Shown: positions 25,361-34,712, counted from the stretch's first letter. The stretch: 64,000 nucleotides of DNA from Hyphomicrobiales bacterium (GCA_017305715.1 JAFKKG010000015.1:124001-188000), one strand, 5' to 3'. Translations and numbers: made by a program. The notes: generated by a model not told the origin, from the letters alone.

Positions 25361-26461
25361 CTACTCCGCCGCCTGCTTCGCGCCGAGCGTCGGATAATCC
25401 GTATATCCCTTGGCTCCGCCGCCATAGAACGTCGCCTTGTCGAATGGATTCAGCGGCGCGCCCTTTTTCAGGCGCTCGACCAGATCGGGGTTGGAGATAA
25501 ACGGCTTGCCGAACGCGATCAGGTCGGCGGCGTTGGCATCGAGCTGCTTGTTCGCGAGTTCGAAATCATAGCCGTTGTTGGCGACATAGGCCTGATTGAA
25601 GCGCTTGCGCAGGCTCGCATAGTCGAACGGCGCGATATCGCGCGGGCCGCCGGTCGCGCCCTCGATGACATGGATATAGGTCAGTTTCAGCGCGTTGAGC
25701 CCGTCGACGATGTAATCGAACAGCGGCTGCGGGTTCGAGTCGGACACGTCATTGGCCGGCGTCACCGGGGAGATGCGGATGCCGGTGCGCTCGGGCCCGG
25801 CGATCGCCGCCACCACCTTGGACACTTCCAGCATCAGCTTGGCGCGGTTCTCGATCGATCCGCCGTAAGCATCGGTGCGCTTGTTGGTGCCGTCTTTCGC
25901 GAACTGGTCGAGCAGATAGCCGTTGGCGCCATGGATTTCGACGCCGTCGAAGCCGGCGGCCAGCGCATTCTCGGTGCCACGCTTGAAGTCTTCGATGATC
26001 CCCGGAATTTCCGACAGTTCCAGCGCGCGCGGCTCGGAGATCTCGGTGAAGGTGCCGTTCACAAACGTCTTGCCCTTGGCGCGGATCGCGGACGGCGCCA
26101 CCGGCTTGCCTCCATCAGGCTGCAATGAATCATGCGAGACGCGGCCGACATGCCAGATCTGGATGAAGATGCGCCCGCCCTGCTCGTGCACGCGGTCGGT
26201 GACCTTGCGCCAGCCGGCGACCTGCTCCTTCGAATAGATGCCGGGCGTGTCCTGATAGCCCTGGCCCTGCTGCGAGATCTGGCTGGCTTCGGTGATCAAT
26301 AGACCGGCGGAGGCGCGCTGGCCGTAATAGTCGACGGCGAGCGGGCTCGGCACAAAGCTGCCGGGCACCGCGCGGTTGCGGGTCAGGGGCGCCATTACAA
26401 GGCGGTTCGGCAGCGTGATCGGGCCAAGCTTGTAGGGCTCGAAGAGTTTGGTCTGGCTCAT
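25361..26461 (-). CDS. Old Yellow Enzyme family alkene reductase
   Basis: A 366-residue FMN-dependent NAD(P)H oxidoreductase (TIM barrel) of the NemA/XenB type, which reduces activated C=C bonds or nitro compounds. Visible features: LFEPYKLGPITLPNRLVMAP at the N-terminus, the substrate/FMN motif HGANGYLLDQF, and the following GTNKRTDAYGGSIENR. The start is the ATG at 26461 (MSQTKLFEP); the longer frame to 26536 is not needed. An SDR gene lies 90 bases upstream on the same strand, so the two may be co-transcribed as general redox enzymes. The natural substrate is unknown. Confidence 0.92.
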   Translation of the reverse strand: MSQTKLFEPYKLGPITLPNRLVMAPLTRNRAVPGSFVPSPLAVDYYGQRASAGLLITEASQISQQGQGYQDTPGIYSKEQVAGWRKVTDRVHEQGGRIFIQIWHVGRVSHDSLQPDGGKPVAPSAIRAKGKTFVNGTFTEISEPRALELSEIPGIIEDFKRGTENALAAGFDGVEIHGANGYLLDQFAKDGTNKRTDAYGGSIENRAKLMLEVSKVVAAIAGPERTGIRISPVTPANDVSDSNPQPLFDYIVDGLNALKLTYIHVIEGATGGPRDIAPFDYASLRKRFNQAYVANNGYDFELANKQLDANAADLIAFGKPFISNPDLVERLKKGAPLNPFDKATFYGGGAKGYTDYPTLGAKQAAE

Positions 26462-26550
26462 GAAGGGATTTTCCGTGGCGGTTGGATGATGGGGAACAGT
26501 TGGGCATTGCGGCGAATTGCGCAATGCCCCAGCCATTCGGCTGCCGCAGG

Positions 26551-27411
26551 TTAGGTCCGCACAATTCCCGCCATATGGCCGGCGTCGAGGAACAGCGTGT
26601 GGGCGTTGACGTAGGATGATTCATTCGAAATCAGGAACAGGGCAGCATAGGCGACCTCCCAGCCGGTTCCCTGGCGGCAGAACGGCACTGTGAGGGCGCG
26701 ATCGGCGCGCCGGCGGCTGGCATCGCGGCCCATCGGGGAATCGATGAAGCCCGGCGCGATCACGTTGCAGCGAATGCCCTTTTCTTCGCCGGCCCGCGCA
26801 ATGGCGCGGCCGAGCGCGATCTGGGCGGCCTTGGAGGATTCATAGGCCGGGTTGCGGCCGTTGGCGCGCTGGCTCGCCATCGATGAGGTCAGCGTGATCG
26901 CGCCGCCCGGCGACATCACGTCGAGCGCCGCTTGCGCGAACAGCATGTGGCTGCGCACGTTGACGGCATAATCCCGGTCCCAGGCTTCTGCCGTCATCTT
27001 GGGCAGCGACAGCCCGCAGGAAATTCCGACATTCAGCGCCAGCCCGTCGAGGCCGCCGAGTTGTTTGGCACAGCGCGCGATCGCCGGCCCGATCGCGGAT
27101 GCGTCGGAGACGTCAACCACATCGGTAAACGCCTGGCCGCCTTCGCTGATAATCTGCTTGACCGTGTCGTCGGCAGCTTCCTTGTTGATGTCGATGCAGG
27201 CGACATGCGCACCCTCGCGCGCGAACAGCACCGACATCGCACGGCCGTTGCCAACAGGCGGTACCTCGTCGACGATGTTGCGCTGGCCGGCCCCGACCAC
27301 GATGACGCGGCGGCCCTGCAAGCGACCACGACCCGGCGCGAGGCCGAGCGTTTCGGCGTGCAGGGAGGCGGAGGGGTCGAGTTGCTTCGGTGCCTGCGTG
27401 GTGGTGGACAT
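26551..27411 (-). CDS. SDR family oxidoreductase with extended glycine loop
   Basis: A 286-residue short-chain dehydrogenase/reductase. The active-site Ser (about 177, LTSSMAS) and YESSK (190-194) are present, as is the NVG motif near 127-129. The N-terminal cofactor loop is unusual: after VVGAGQ there is an insertion, RNIVDEVPPVG, before NGRAMS, where the classical form is compact GxxxGxG. This still resembles a recognisable SDR subgroup. The DIN stretch after the second strand (about residues 73-76) suggests NAD preference, but this is weak. Substrate unknown. Confidence 0.85.
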   Translation of the reverse strand: MSTTTQAPKQLDPSASLHAETLGLAPGRGRLQGRRVIVVGAGQRNIVDEVPPVGNGRAMSVLFAREGAHVACIDINKEAADDTVKQIISEGGQAFTDVVDVSDASAIGPAIARCAKQLGGLDGLALNVGISCGLSLPKMTAEAWDRDYAVNVRSHMLFAQAALDVMSPGGAITLTSSMASQRANGRNPAYESSKAAQIALGRAIARAGEEKGIRCNVIAPGFIDSPMGRDASRRRADRALTVPFCRQGTGWEVAYAALFLISNESSYVNAHTLFLDAGHMAGIVRT

Positions 27412-27513
27412 GCGTGGTCTCCCTTCAGTCTTTTGTTTTTGCTGAAGGGAGCACTAGCACGGCGACACAGACGAAGCGAAGCCGCAGGGTATCGCGAGGT
27501 GAAACTCGTCCGA

Positions 27514-27593
27514 GTCATTCCGGGACGCGCGAAGCGCGAACCCGGAATCTCGAGATTCCCGGTTCAGTCCTGCGGACTTCCCCCGGAACGACG
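27514..27593. repeat. Intergenic palindromic repeat, CATTCCGGG type, copy 1
   Basis: It begins GTCATTCCGGG, holds the self-complementary core GAATCTCGAGATTC and ends CCCCGGAACGAC. A better-preserved copy of the same family is at 43988-44070. It lies between the SDR and DUF1993 genes. Confidence 0.75.
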
Positions 27594-27601
27594 GCAAGCC
27601 G

Positions 27602-28105
27602 TCAATTCGCGCCCATATAATCCCGCTTGCCGATTTCGACGCCGTTATGACGCATGATCCCGTGGGCGATGGCGGCATGGAAGTAGAATTGCGGGAGAGA
27701 GAAATTCGAGATGAATTGCTGGCCCTTCAGCGTCATGGTCTTGTCCGGCCCCATCGGAAAGGTGACGTCCCTGGTGTCGGCGCCCTCGAATTGCGCGGGC
27801 TTGAACGAGCTGACGTAGTCGGCGGTTTTGGCCAGACGCTGGCGCAATTCCGCAAAGGTCTTTTCGGTATCGGGCGTCGCCGGCACCTCGCTGTGGGTGA
27901 CGCGGGCACAGCCCCTCGTCGCAAAATCGCACGCGAGTTGAATCTGCTTGGAAAGCGGCAGCATGTCCGGATAGAGGCGTGCGGCGAGCAGCACGTCAGG
28001 CTGGATCTTCTTCGCCTCGCAATGCGCTTCTGCCTTGGTGAGCAAGCCGGACAGGCTGTTGAGGATTTGCAGATAGGCCGGAACGGTGGCGTCGTAAAAG
28101 GACAT
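27602..28105 (-). CDS. DUF1993 family protein
   Basis: A 167-residue soluble helical protein matching the DUF1993 family (start MSFYDATVPAYLQILNSLSGLL; central DTEKTFAELRQRLAKTADYV; end SNFSLPQFYFHAAIAHGIMRHNG...). The histidine-containing C-terminal helix resembles the DinB-like four-helix fold, in which such residues bind metal, but no function is established that I know of. It stands alone: the next gene on this strand starts 190 bases after its stop and is separated by a repeat. Confidence 0.85.
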   Translation of the reverse strand: MSFYDATVPAYLQILNSLSGLLTKAEAHCEAKKIQPDVLLAARLYPDMLPLSKQIQLACDFATRGCARVTHSEVPATPDTEKTFAELRQRLAKTADYVSSFKPAQFEGADTRDVTFPMGPDKTMTLKGQQFISNFSLPQFYFHAAIAHGIMRHNGVEIGKRDYMGAN

Positions 28106-28321
28106 GGGATGCTCTTTTCGTGGTGTGGAATTTTGTGATGTGGAGAGACGTGTGCTGCAGGTGGGGCGGGGGAAAGGGAATTACAACGCTCGGACCGCGG
28201 GAGATGTAGTCAAATATTTCCGCGCGACCGAACGGACCCTCATCCTGAGGGGCCCTTTTTCGCCCGGTGGGCTGCGCCGGGCACGCTTTGTCCCTGCGCC
28301 ACGTAGCCCTGAGGGGGGCCT

Positions 28322-29704
28322 TCACCGCGCCGGCGGCACCACCGCGGCCGCCGGCTCGGCGCGCGTCCCGCGCATCCGCGCCAGCAATTCGGCGGTCGGC
28401 CAGGAATCCGCCGGCAGGCCGTATTTGATCTGCATCGTCTTGACCGCGGTGCGGCTTTGCTGGCCCATGATGCCGTCGACCTTGCCGACATTGAAGCCGG
28501 CGCGCACCAGCAGTTGCTGCAATTCCTTCAGCTCGTGGAACGGCAGTTGCGCCACCGGCGTCGCGGGTTGACGCATTGGCGGCGCGCCCGCGATGCGGCT
28601 GGCGAGATAGCCGGCGGTGGTCGAATAGATCAGCGAGTTGTTCCATTCGGTGTAGGCGGCAAAATTCGCATAGGCCAGGAATGCCGGGCCGGTGCGGCCC
28701 ATCGGCAGCAGCATCGATGCCGGCAGATCGTCGTTCGGCAGCGGCTTGCCGTCGGGATAGGTGACGCCGAGCTGCGCCCATTTCGATCGCGGCAGTTTGA
28801 TTGTGAGGTCAGCCTGATCCCAAGGTAAATTTTGTGGCGCGCGCACTTCCTGCAGCCATGGCTCGCCGCGTCGCCATTTCAAGCCGGTGGCAATGTAGTT
28901 CGCGGTCGAGCCGATCACGTCGGGTACGCTGCTCAGCAGATTGCGATGGCCGTCGCCGTCATAGTCGACGGCGTAGTTGAAATAATGCGTCGGCAGAAAT
29001 TGGGTCTGGCCGAGTTCGCCGGCCCACGATCCGATCATCTCGCTGGCGCTGAGATCGCCGCGATCGATGATCTTCAAAGCCGCGATGGTCTCCTTCTGGA
29101 ACATCTCGGAGCGGCGGCAGTCATAGGCCAGTGACACCAGCGACGGCAGCGTATGCAGCTTGCCGAGCTCGGCGCCAAAACTGCTCTCCAGCCCCCAGAA
29201 CGCGGCGATCACCGCCGGCGGCACGCCATACTCCTTTTCGGCGCGGTTGAACGCGGCCTGATGCTGCCGGATGCGGGCCTGCGCATTGCTTGCCGCGCCT
29301 GGAGACGCCCGGCTGCGGGCGAATTCGTTGAACACCTGGCCGAACACGCGCTGGCCGCGGTCGCGGTTGACGATGCTCTGGTCGTAGACGAGGTAGGGTG
29401 CGGCTTCGGAAAGCGCGCGTTGCGAGACGCCTTCCGCCATCGCCTGTTGCTTGAGCTCGGCGAGGAAGCGATCGAAACTCATGCCGTTGTGACAGGCCGC
29501 GCCGCCGCGCGGGGCCGCGGCAACGGGCCGCGCCGCCTGCGGCTGACCGGGCACCGCAGCCGGTTTCGGCTTCGGCGCAACCGCGGGTCGGGCGGGGCGC
29601 ACGGGAGCTGGCGCCGGGGCCGGTTGCGACAATGTCGGAGACGAAACGGCCAAGGCTGCGACAATCGTGACGGCAGCATGAATTCTGGTCAAAAGGGTCG
29701 GCAT
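28322..29704 (-). CDS. Lytic murein transglycosylase (MltB-like) with peptidoglycan-binding domain
   Basis: A 460-residue exported enzyme that cleaves peptidoglycan glycan strands to 1,6-anhydro products. A signal peptide (about residues 1-26) is followed by a Pro/Ala-rich linker (27-66). The SLT_2/MltB catalytic domain has the catalytic glutamate Glu173 in GLESSFGAEL, plus ELGQTQFLPTHYFNYAVDYDGDG. A C-terminal PG-binding-1 domain (about 395-455) contains LVRAGFNVGKVDGIMGQQSRTAVK. The open frame continues upstream to 30226, but that stretch overlaps the Mo-hydroxylase gene and has antisense character; the ATG at 29704 gives a proper signal peptide. Confidence 0.9.
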   Translation of the reverse strand: MPTLLTRIHAAVTIVAALAVSSPTLSQPAPAPAPVRPARPAVAPKPKPAAVPGQPQAARPVAAAPRGGAACHNGMSFDRFLAELKQQAMAEGVSQRALSEAAPYLVYDQSIVNRDRGQRVFGQVFNEFARSRASPGAASNAQARIRQHQAAFNRAEKEYGVPPAVIAAFWGLESSFGAELGKLHTLPSLVSLAYDCRRSEMFQKETIAALKIIDRGDLSASEMIGSWAGELGQTQFLPTHYFNYAVDYDGDGHRNLLSSVPDVIGSTANYIATGLKWRRGEPWLQEVRAPQNLPWDQADLTIKLPRSKWAQLGVTYPDGKPLPNDDLPASMLLPMGRTGPAFLAYANFAAYTEWNNSLIYSTTAGYLASRIAGAPPMRQPATPVAQLPFHELKELQQLLVRAGFNVGKVDGIMGQQSRTAVKTMQIKYGLPADSWPTAELLARMRGTRAEPAAAVVPPAR

Positions 29705-29977
29705 CAAATCCACCGGCTCACAGGGAAGGTCGGAGCAATTTCTACAGCCTGTGGGGCGGATCAACGCAAGTGCAATCCGCCGCAATCCCCGGCGAAGCCG
29801 CCGGCTTCTGCCGGGAGAAACCGGCGCAAGCCCGCTTCCTGCATAGGAGCCTGCCGCAAGAACCGCAGCCCGGAGGCTGTTCCAACCGGCTTTGCCCGTG
29901 TAGGCTGGTTTAACTGCCGGCCACATAAGGCCGACGTCCATGTGGGGCGGGCAGAAAATGGGAGATAACGGACATCC

Positions 29978-30847
29978 ATGACGGAACTCCGATATTTGGC
30001 GCCCAATTCGCTTGATGAAGCGATCAAGGCGTTCGTCGCGGCCGGAAGTGCAGGGCGCATCCTGGCCGGCGGAACTGATCTTCTGGTGCAAATGCGCGCC
30101 GGCGTCGTTAAGCCGGGCCTGATCGTCGACATCAAGAAAATCTCCGAGATGACGACAATCGAGGAAACCGCCGATGGCGGGTTTCGCGTTGGCGCCGCCG
30201 TGTCCGGCATGGCGCTGCATGACCACCCGCGGTTCGGCAAGGTGTGGCCCGGCGTGCTCGAGGCCGTCAACCTGATCGGGTCCAAGCAGGTGCAGGGGCG
30301 CGCCTCCGCCGGCGGCAATCTCTGCAACGGCTCACCGGCCGGTGACAGCGTGCCTGCCATGGTCGCGGCCGGCGCCATCGTGACGATCCAGGGACCGGAT
30401 GGTCGCCGCGAACTGCCGGTGGAGCAGGTGCCGGCAGGTCCTGGCCGCACCAACCTCAAGCCCGGCGAGATCGTCGTCAGTTTTGCGCTGCCGCCGCGGC
30501 CGAAGGGCTCGAGCGACGCGTATTTGCGCATGATCCCGCGCACCGAAATGGACATTGCGGTGGTCGGCCTTGGCGTCAGCCTGACGCTGAAGGATGGTGT
30601 CTGCACCGCCGCCCGCGTCGGGCTCGGCGCGGTCGCGCCGACCGTGCTGCTGGTTGAATCGGCCGCCAGGGCGCTGATCGGCAGCAAGCTCGACGATGCC
30701 GCGCTCAACGCCGCGGCCGCCGCCTGTTCCGCCGCCTGCCGTCCGATCGACGACAAGCGCGGCACCATCGCTTACCGCACCAAAGTCGCCGGCGTGCTGC
30801 TCAAGCGCACGACGGCCATTGCCGCCAAGCGCGCTGAAGGAAATTGA
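29978..30847 (+). CDS. Molybdenum hydroxylase FAD-binding medium subunit
   Basis: A 289-residue FAD-binding subunit of the xanthine dehydrogenase/CO dehydrogenase family, which passes electrons between the Fe-S subunit and an acceptor. The diagnostic FAD loops AGGTDLLVQMRAG (about residues 30-42) and ASAGGNLCNGSPAGDS (about 109-124) are present. It is first in a three-gene set encoding medium, small and large subunits, with four bases to the next gene. The order M-S-L is common for bacterial molybdenum hydroxylases. Confidence 0.93.
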   Translation: MTELRYLAPNSLDEAIKAFVAAGSAGRILAGGTDLLVQMRAGVVKPGLIVDIKKISEMTTIEETADGGFRVGAAVSGMALHDHPRFGKVWPGVLEAVNLIGSKQVQGRASAGGNLCNGSPAGDSVPAMVAAGAIVTIQGPDGRRELPVEQVPAGPGRTNLKPGEIVVSFALPPRPKGSSDAYLRMIPRTEMDIAVVGLGVSLTLKDGVCTAARVGLGAVAPTVLLVESAARALIGSKLDDAALNAAAAACSAACRPIDDKRGTIAYRTKVAGVLLKRTTAIAAKRAEGN

Positions 30848-30851
30848 TTTC

Positions 30852-31328
30852 ATGGCCAAGGTTCACGTCACCACCACCATCAACGGCGAGCCGTCGGAGT
30901 TTCTCTGCGAGCCCAACGACACCATGCTCGATGCGCTGCGCGGGCCGCTCGGCCTCACCGGCTCCAAGGAAGGCTGCGCGTCCGGCGATTGCGGCGCCTG
31001 CAGCATCACCGTCGACGACAATCTCGTCTGTTCCTGCCTGATGCTCGCGGTCGAATCCGAAGGCCATCAGCTCCGCACCATCGAAGGCATGGCTCAGGGC
31101 GACAAACTGCATCCGCTGCAGCAGAAGTTTCTGGAGATGGCCGCCCTTCAGTGCGGCATCTGCACGTCGGGCATGCTTGTCGCATCCGACGCGCTGCTGA
31201 AGCGGAATCCGAAGCCCAGCGAGGAAGAGGTTCGCTTCTGGCTGGCCGGCAATCTCTGCCGCTGCACCGGCTATGACAAGATCGTACGCGCGGTGATGGA
31301 CACCGCCGCCGAAATGCGCGCCCAATAG
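30852..31328 (+). CDS. Molybdenum hydroxylase [2Fe-2S] small subunit
   Basis: A 158-residue iron-sulphur subunit with two [2Fe-2S] clusters. The plant-ferredoxin-like domain has Cys42, Cys47, Cys50 and Cys62 (GCASGDCGACS...CSC). The helical domain has Cys101, Cys104, Cys136 and Cys138 (QCGICTSG...NLCRCTGYDKI). All eight ligands are in place. Start ATG at 30852; the longer open frame upstream overlaps the FAD subunit. It transfers electrons from the molybdenum site to FAD. Confidence 0.95.
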   Translation: MAKVHVTTTINGEPSEFLCEPNDTMLDALRGPLGLTGSKEGCASGDCGACSITVDDNLVCSCLMLAVESEGHQLRTIEGMAQGDKLHPLQQKFLEMAALQCGICTSGMLVASDALLKRNPKPSEEEVRFWLAGNLCRCTGYDKIVRAVMDTAAEMRAQ

Positions 31329-31345
31329 AATCCGGAGCCAGCACC

Positions 31346-33622
31346 ATGAACGTCGTCACCAACAACAAGTGGATCGGCCAGCGCACCATTCGTCCCGATG
31401 GCATGGACAAGGTGACCGGCCGCGCGCAGTTCGCCGCCGACACCAACATGCCCGGCATGATCTGGGGCAAGGTGTTGCGCAGCCCGCACGCCCATGCGCG
31501 GATCAAGTCGATCAACACCGCAAAGGCCGAGGCGCTGCCCGGCGTCAAGGCGGTCGTCACCGCGCGCGACATCGTCGACTTCACGATCGAGAAGGGCGCG
31601 GTCATGCTCGGCATCCAGGACATGCGCTGGATGTGCCGCAACGTGATGGCGCGCGAAAAGGCGCTGTTTCCCGGGCATCCCGTCGCGGCCGTGGCCGCCA
31701 CCTCGGAAGCGATCGCGGCGGAAGCCTGCAAGCTGATCGAAGTCGATTACGAGGTGCTGCCCTTCGTGATCGAGATCGAGGACGCCATCAAGCCGGACGC
31801 GCCGATCCTGCACGAGTTCAACAAGTTCGAAGGCAAGCCCTCCAACATCGCCGGCCGGCTCGAGCACAAGAAGGGTGATATCGCCGAAGGCTTCAAGAAG
31901 GCGGATATCGTCATCGAACGCACGTTCACGACGCGCCCGGTGCATCAGGGCTATATCGAGCCGCATGCCTGCCTGATCAGCGTCACGCCCGATGGCAAGA
32001 CCACGATCTGGAGCTCCAGCCAGGGCCAGTTCATGGTCCGCGCGATGACATCGCTGCTGACAGGCATTCCGCAGAGCGACATCCGCGCTATTCCCGCCGA
32101 AATCGGCGGCGGCTTTGGCGGCAAGACCATCGTCTATCTCGAACCGCTCGCGACGATTCTCGCCAAGAAATCCGGCCGTCCCGTGAAGATGGTGATGACG
32201 CGCGAGGAGGTGATGCGCGCGACCGGGCCGACGTCCGGCTCGAAGAGCACGGTGAAGATCGGCGCCACCAGGGACGGCAAGATCGTCGCCGCCCACGGCA
32301 CCTTCTATCTGCAGGCCGGCGCGCTGCCGGGCTCGCCGATCCGCGGCGCCGCCGGCTGCAGCTTCACGCCCTACGACATCCCGAACCTGCTGTCGGAGGG
32401 CTATGACGTCTGCTCCAACCGCTCCAAGGTCGCAGCCTATCGCGCGCCGGGCGCGCCGATCGGCGCCTATGCGGTGGAGTGCGTGCTCGACGAGGTCGCC
32501 GAGGCGCTGAAGATGGACCCGCTCGATTTCCGCCTGAAGAATGCCGCCAGGGAAGGCGTGAAGGCCGCGCACGGCCCGACCTTCCCGCGCATCGGCTATA
32601 TCGAGACGCTGGAGGCCGCCAGGCAGTCGGATCACTACAAGGCGCCGCTCGGCAAGCTGCCAGGAAAACTTCAAGGACGCGGCGTCGCATCCGGTTTCTG
32701 GTTCAATGCCGGCGGTGAATCCTCCGCGCAGGTCAACATCACCGAGGACGGCAATGTGGTCGTCACCACGGGTCACCCCGACATCGGCGGCTCGCGCGCC
32801 GGCATCGCCAATATCTGCGCCGAGCTGCTCGGCATCGACTATCGCCGCGTCTCCGTCATCATCGGCGACACCCAAACCATCGGCTTCTCCAACCTCACCG
32901 GCGGCAGCCGCGTGCTGTTCGCCTCCTCGATCGTGGTGACGCAGTCAACCGAGCAGATCATCAAGACCTTGCGCGAGCGCGCCGCAAAAATCTGGGAGAT
33001 CGACCCCGAGGCCGTGAAGTGGGAAGATGGCGCGGCGCATCCTGTTAGTCCAAATGCCGGCCAGTTCCCGCCGCTGACGCTGAAGGATCTCGCCGAGAAG
33101 GCGCCTGCGATGGGCGGCCCGATCGGCGCCGGCGTGCAGCTCAACACCCAGGGCGCGGACGGCGGCTTCGGCACCCATATCTGCGACGTCGAGGTCGACG
33201 TCGATCTCGGTATCGCGCGCGTGATCCGCTACACCGCCGTGCAGGATGTCGGCCGTGCCATCCACCCCGGCTATGTCGAGGGCCAGTTGCAGGGCGGCGT
33301 CGCGCAAGGCATCGGCTGGGCGCTCAACGAAGAGTACATCTACACCAAGGAAGGCAAGGTCGATAACCCCGGCTTCCTCGACTACCGCATGCCGGTGTGT
33401 TCGGACCTGCCGATGATCGACTGCATCATGGTCGAGGTGCCGAACCCGAAACACCCGCAAGGCGTCAAGGGCGTCGGCGAAGTGCCGCTGGTCCCCGTGA
33501 TGGCCGCGGTGGCGAACGCGATCTACAACGCGCTCGGCAAGCGGTTCTACAGCCTGCCGATGTCGCCGCCAAAAGTGCTGGAAGTGATCGACACGCCGGC
33601 GCCGCGTCAGGCCGCGGAGTGA
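31346..33622 (+). CDS. Molybdenum hydroxylase large (molybdopterin-binding) subunit
   Basis: A 758-residue catalytic subunit that binds the Mo-pterin cofactor and hydroxylates a substrate with water as oxygen donor. The pterin-binding region GGGFGGKT (about residues 254-261) and the active-site loop AYRAPGAP (364-371) are visible. The catalytic glutamate is Glu712 in KGVGEVP. The loop is not the AYXCSFR of true CO dehydrogenase, so CO oxidation is excluded; an aldehyde, N-heterocycle or aromatic-CoA substrate is more likely. No dedicated maturation genes are adjacent. A hairpin with a T-rich tail follows the stop. Confidence 0.93.
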   Translation: MNVVTNNKWIGQRTIRPDGMDKVTGRAQFAADTNMPGMIWGKVLRSPHAHARIKSINTAKAEALPGVKAVVTARDIVDFTIEKGAVMLGIQDMRWMCRNVMAREKALFPGHPVAAVAATSEAIAAEACKLIEVDYEVLPFVIEIEDAIKPDAPILHEFNKFEGKPSNIAGRLEHKKGDIAEGFKKADIVIERTFTTRPVHQGYIEPHACLISVTPDGKTTIWSSSQGQFMVRAMTSLLTGIPQSDIRAIPAEIGGGFGGKTIVYLEPLATILAKKSGRPVKMVMTREEVMRATGPTSGSKSTVKIGATRDGKIVAAHGTFYLQAGALPGSPIRGAAGCSFTPYDIPNLLSEGYDVCSNRSKVAAYRAPGAPIGAYAVECVLDEVAEALKMDPLDFRLKNAAREGVKAAHGPTFPRIGYIETLEAARQSDHYKAPLGKLPGKLQGRGVASGFWFNAGGESSAQVNITEDGNVVVTTGHPDIGGSRAGIANICAELLGIDYRRVSVIIGDTQTIGFSNLTGGSRVLFASSIVVTQSTEQIIKTLRERAAKIWEIDPEAVKWEDGAAHPVSPNAGQFPPLTLKDLAEKAPAMGGPIGAGVQLNTQGADGGFGTHICDVEVDVDLGIARVIRYTAVQDVGRAIHPGYVEGQLQGGVAQGIGWALNEEYIYTKEGKVDNPGFLDYRMPVCSDLPMIDCIMVEVPNPKHPQGVKGVGEVPLVPVMAAVANAIYNALGKRFYSLPMSPPKVLEVIDTPAPRQAAE

Positions 33623-33646
33623 TACTGCGAGAATATCGTAGCAAGC

Positions 33647-33721
33647 GTAGCCCGGATGAGCGAAAGCGATATCCGGGTTTTCTTTTGCAACCCCGCATAT
33701 CGCTGCGCTCATGCGGGCTAC
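33647..33721. repeat. Palindromic repeat, GTAGCCCGGATGAGCG type, possibly acting as terminator
   Basis: The outer arms GTAGCCCG (33647-33654) and CGGGCTAC (33714-33721) enclose two hairpins: CCCGGAT...ATCCGGG (33651-33677, followed by TTTTCTTTT) and CCCGCAT...ATGCGGG (33692-33717). The first has the shape of a terminator for the molybdenum hydroxylase operon; the whole is a typical dispersed intergenic repeat. Confidence 0.7.
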
Positions 33722-33745
33722 AAGAAAACAACTGGGAGATCGCCC

Positions 33746-34531
33746 ATGGACGACGCTTCAGCCCGGCGCGCGGCGCAGGCGCTGCTTGCGGCCCACACGG
33801 CCAACGTGCAGTTCACATCGCTCGGTCCGCCGGACAGGCCCGCCACGATTTCGGATGCCTACGACATCCAGGATCGCTACGTCGCGCTGCTGCGGGCTGA
33901 GCATGGCGATGCCGTCGGCTACAAAGTCGGGCTGACCTCGGCAACGATGCAGACGTTCTGCGGCATCGACCACCCGATCGCGGGCGTGGTGCTTGCGAGC
34001 CGCGTGCACCGGTCGGGCGCGACCGTCCGGCGCGCGGATTTCGGTCGGCTCGGTCTCGAATTCGAGATCGCGGTTCGCATTAAATCCGACGTGCCGGTCA
34101 CGTCTGCGCCGGTGACATCAGCGATGATTGCGCCGCATGTCGGCGGCGTCGCTGCCGCCATCGAAATGGTGGATGATCGCAGCGCGGATTATGCCAATCT
34201 CGACGTGCTGTCGCTGGTATCCGACAATTCCTGGAACGCCGGCATCGTGCTGTCGGAGTTTGCGACGTCATGGCCTGATCTCGAACCGATCGTCGGACGC
34301 GCAACAAGGGACGGGGCGGCGGTCGGCGAGGGCCATGGCCGCGACATCCTCGGCCATCCCTTCAATTCCGTCGCCTGGCTTGCCACGCAGCTCAATGCGC
34401 GGGGCGCGGGACTGAAGGCCGGCCAGGTCGTGATGACCGGCAGCGTCATGAAGACCGTGTTTCCCGATAGCGACGCGCTCTACCGGTTCGCGTTTGACGG
34501 CCTCGGATCGGTCGAGGTGCAGGTGCGTTAG
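33746..34531 (+). CDS. 2-keto-4-pentenoate hydratase / oxoheptadienoate hydratase family protein
   Basis: A 261-residue enzyme of the FAH superfamily, MhpD/HpaH branch, which hydrates 2-oxo-4-enoates in meta-cleavage pathways. Visible signs: YDIQDRYVALL, the conserved GYKVGLTSATMQ, the metal-binding LGLEFEIAVRI, and NSVAWLATQLNARG near the C-terminus. The ATG at 33746 follows a GGGAG site; the open frame upstream runs into the palindromic repeat. No dioxygenase or aldolase partner is nearby, so the pathway is uncertain. It could act with the upstream molybdenum hydroxylase in breakdown of a ring compound, but only proximity supports this. Confidence 0.85.
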   Translation: MDDASARRAAQALLAAHTANVQFTSLGPPDRPATISDAYDIQDRYVALLRAEHGDAVGYKVGLTSATMQTFCGIDHPIAGVVLASRVHRSGATVRRADFGRLGLEFEIAVRIKSDVPVTSAPVTSAMIAPHVGGVAAAIEMVDDRSADYANLDVLSLVSDNSWNAGIVLSEFATSWPDLEPIVGRATRDGAAVGEGHGRDILGHPFNSVAWLATQLNARGAGLKAGQVVMTGSVMKTVFPDSDALYRFAFDGLGSVEVQVR

Positions 34532-34712
34532 CGCGCATGGCTTCAGGTGAGAGCGAAGTCGAGGACTTCTCCCTCTCCAGGCTGTCCTACCCCAATACAA
34601 TTGGAATTATTTAAGGCGAGGCGTGGACGGGCGGAAACTCACGCGCCGCAGAAATGCGGCAATTGCGCAGGACAAGGGGGCCCTGCGCCATTGCACAAGG
34701 GAGGTTCTGCAA

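Noticed and set aside
28236-28330. GC-rich stretch with CCTCATCCTGAGG-like and GCCCGG/CCGGGC pairs
   Set aside because: It resembles a degraded member of a palindromic family, but I could not define convincing arms.
29705-30226. N-terminal extension of the lytic transglycosylase frame to 30226
   Set aside because: The extension overlaps the divergent molybdenum hydroxylase gene and would bury the signal peptide at 29704.
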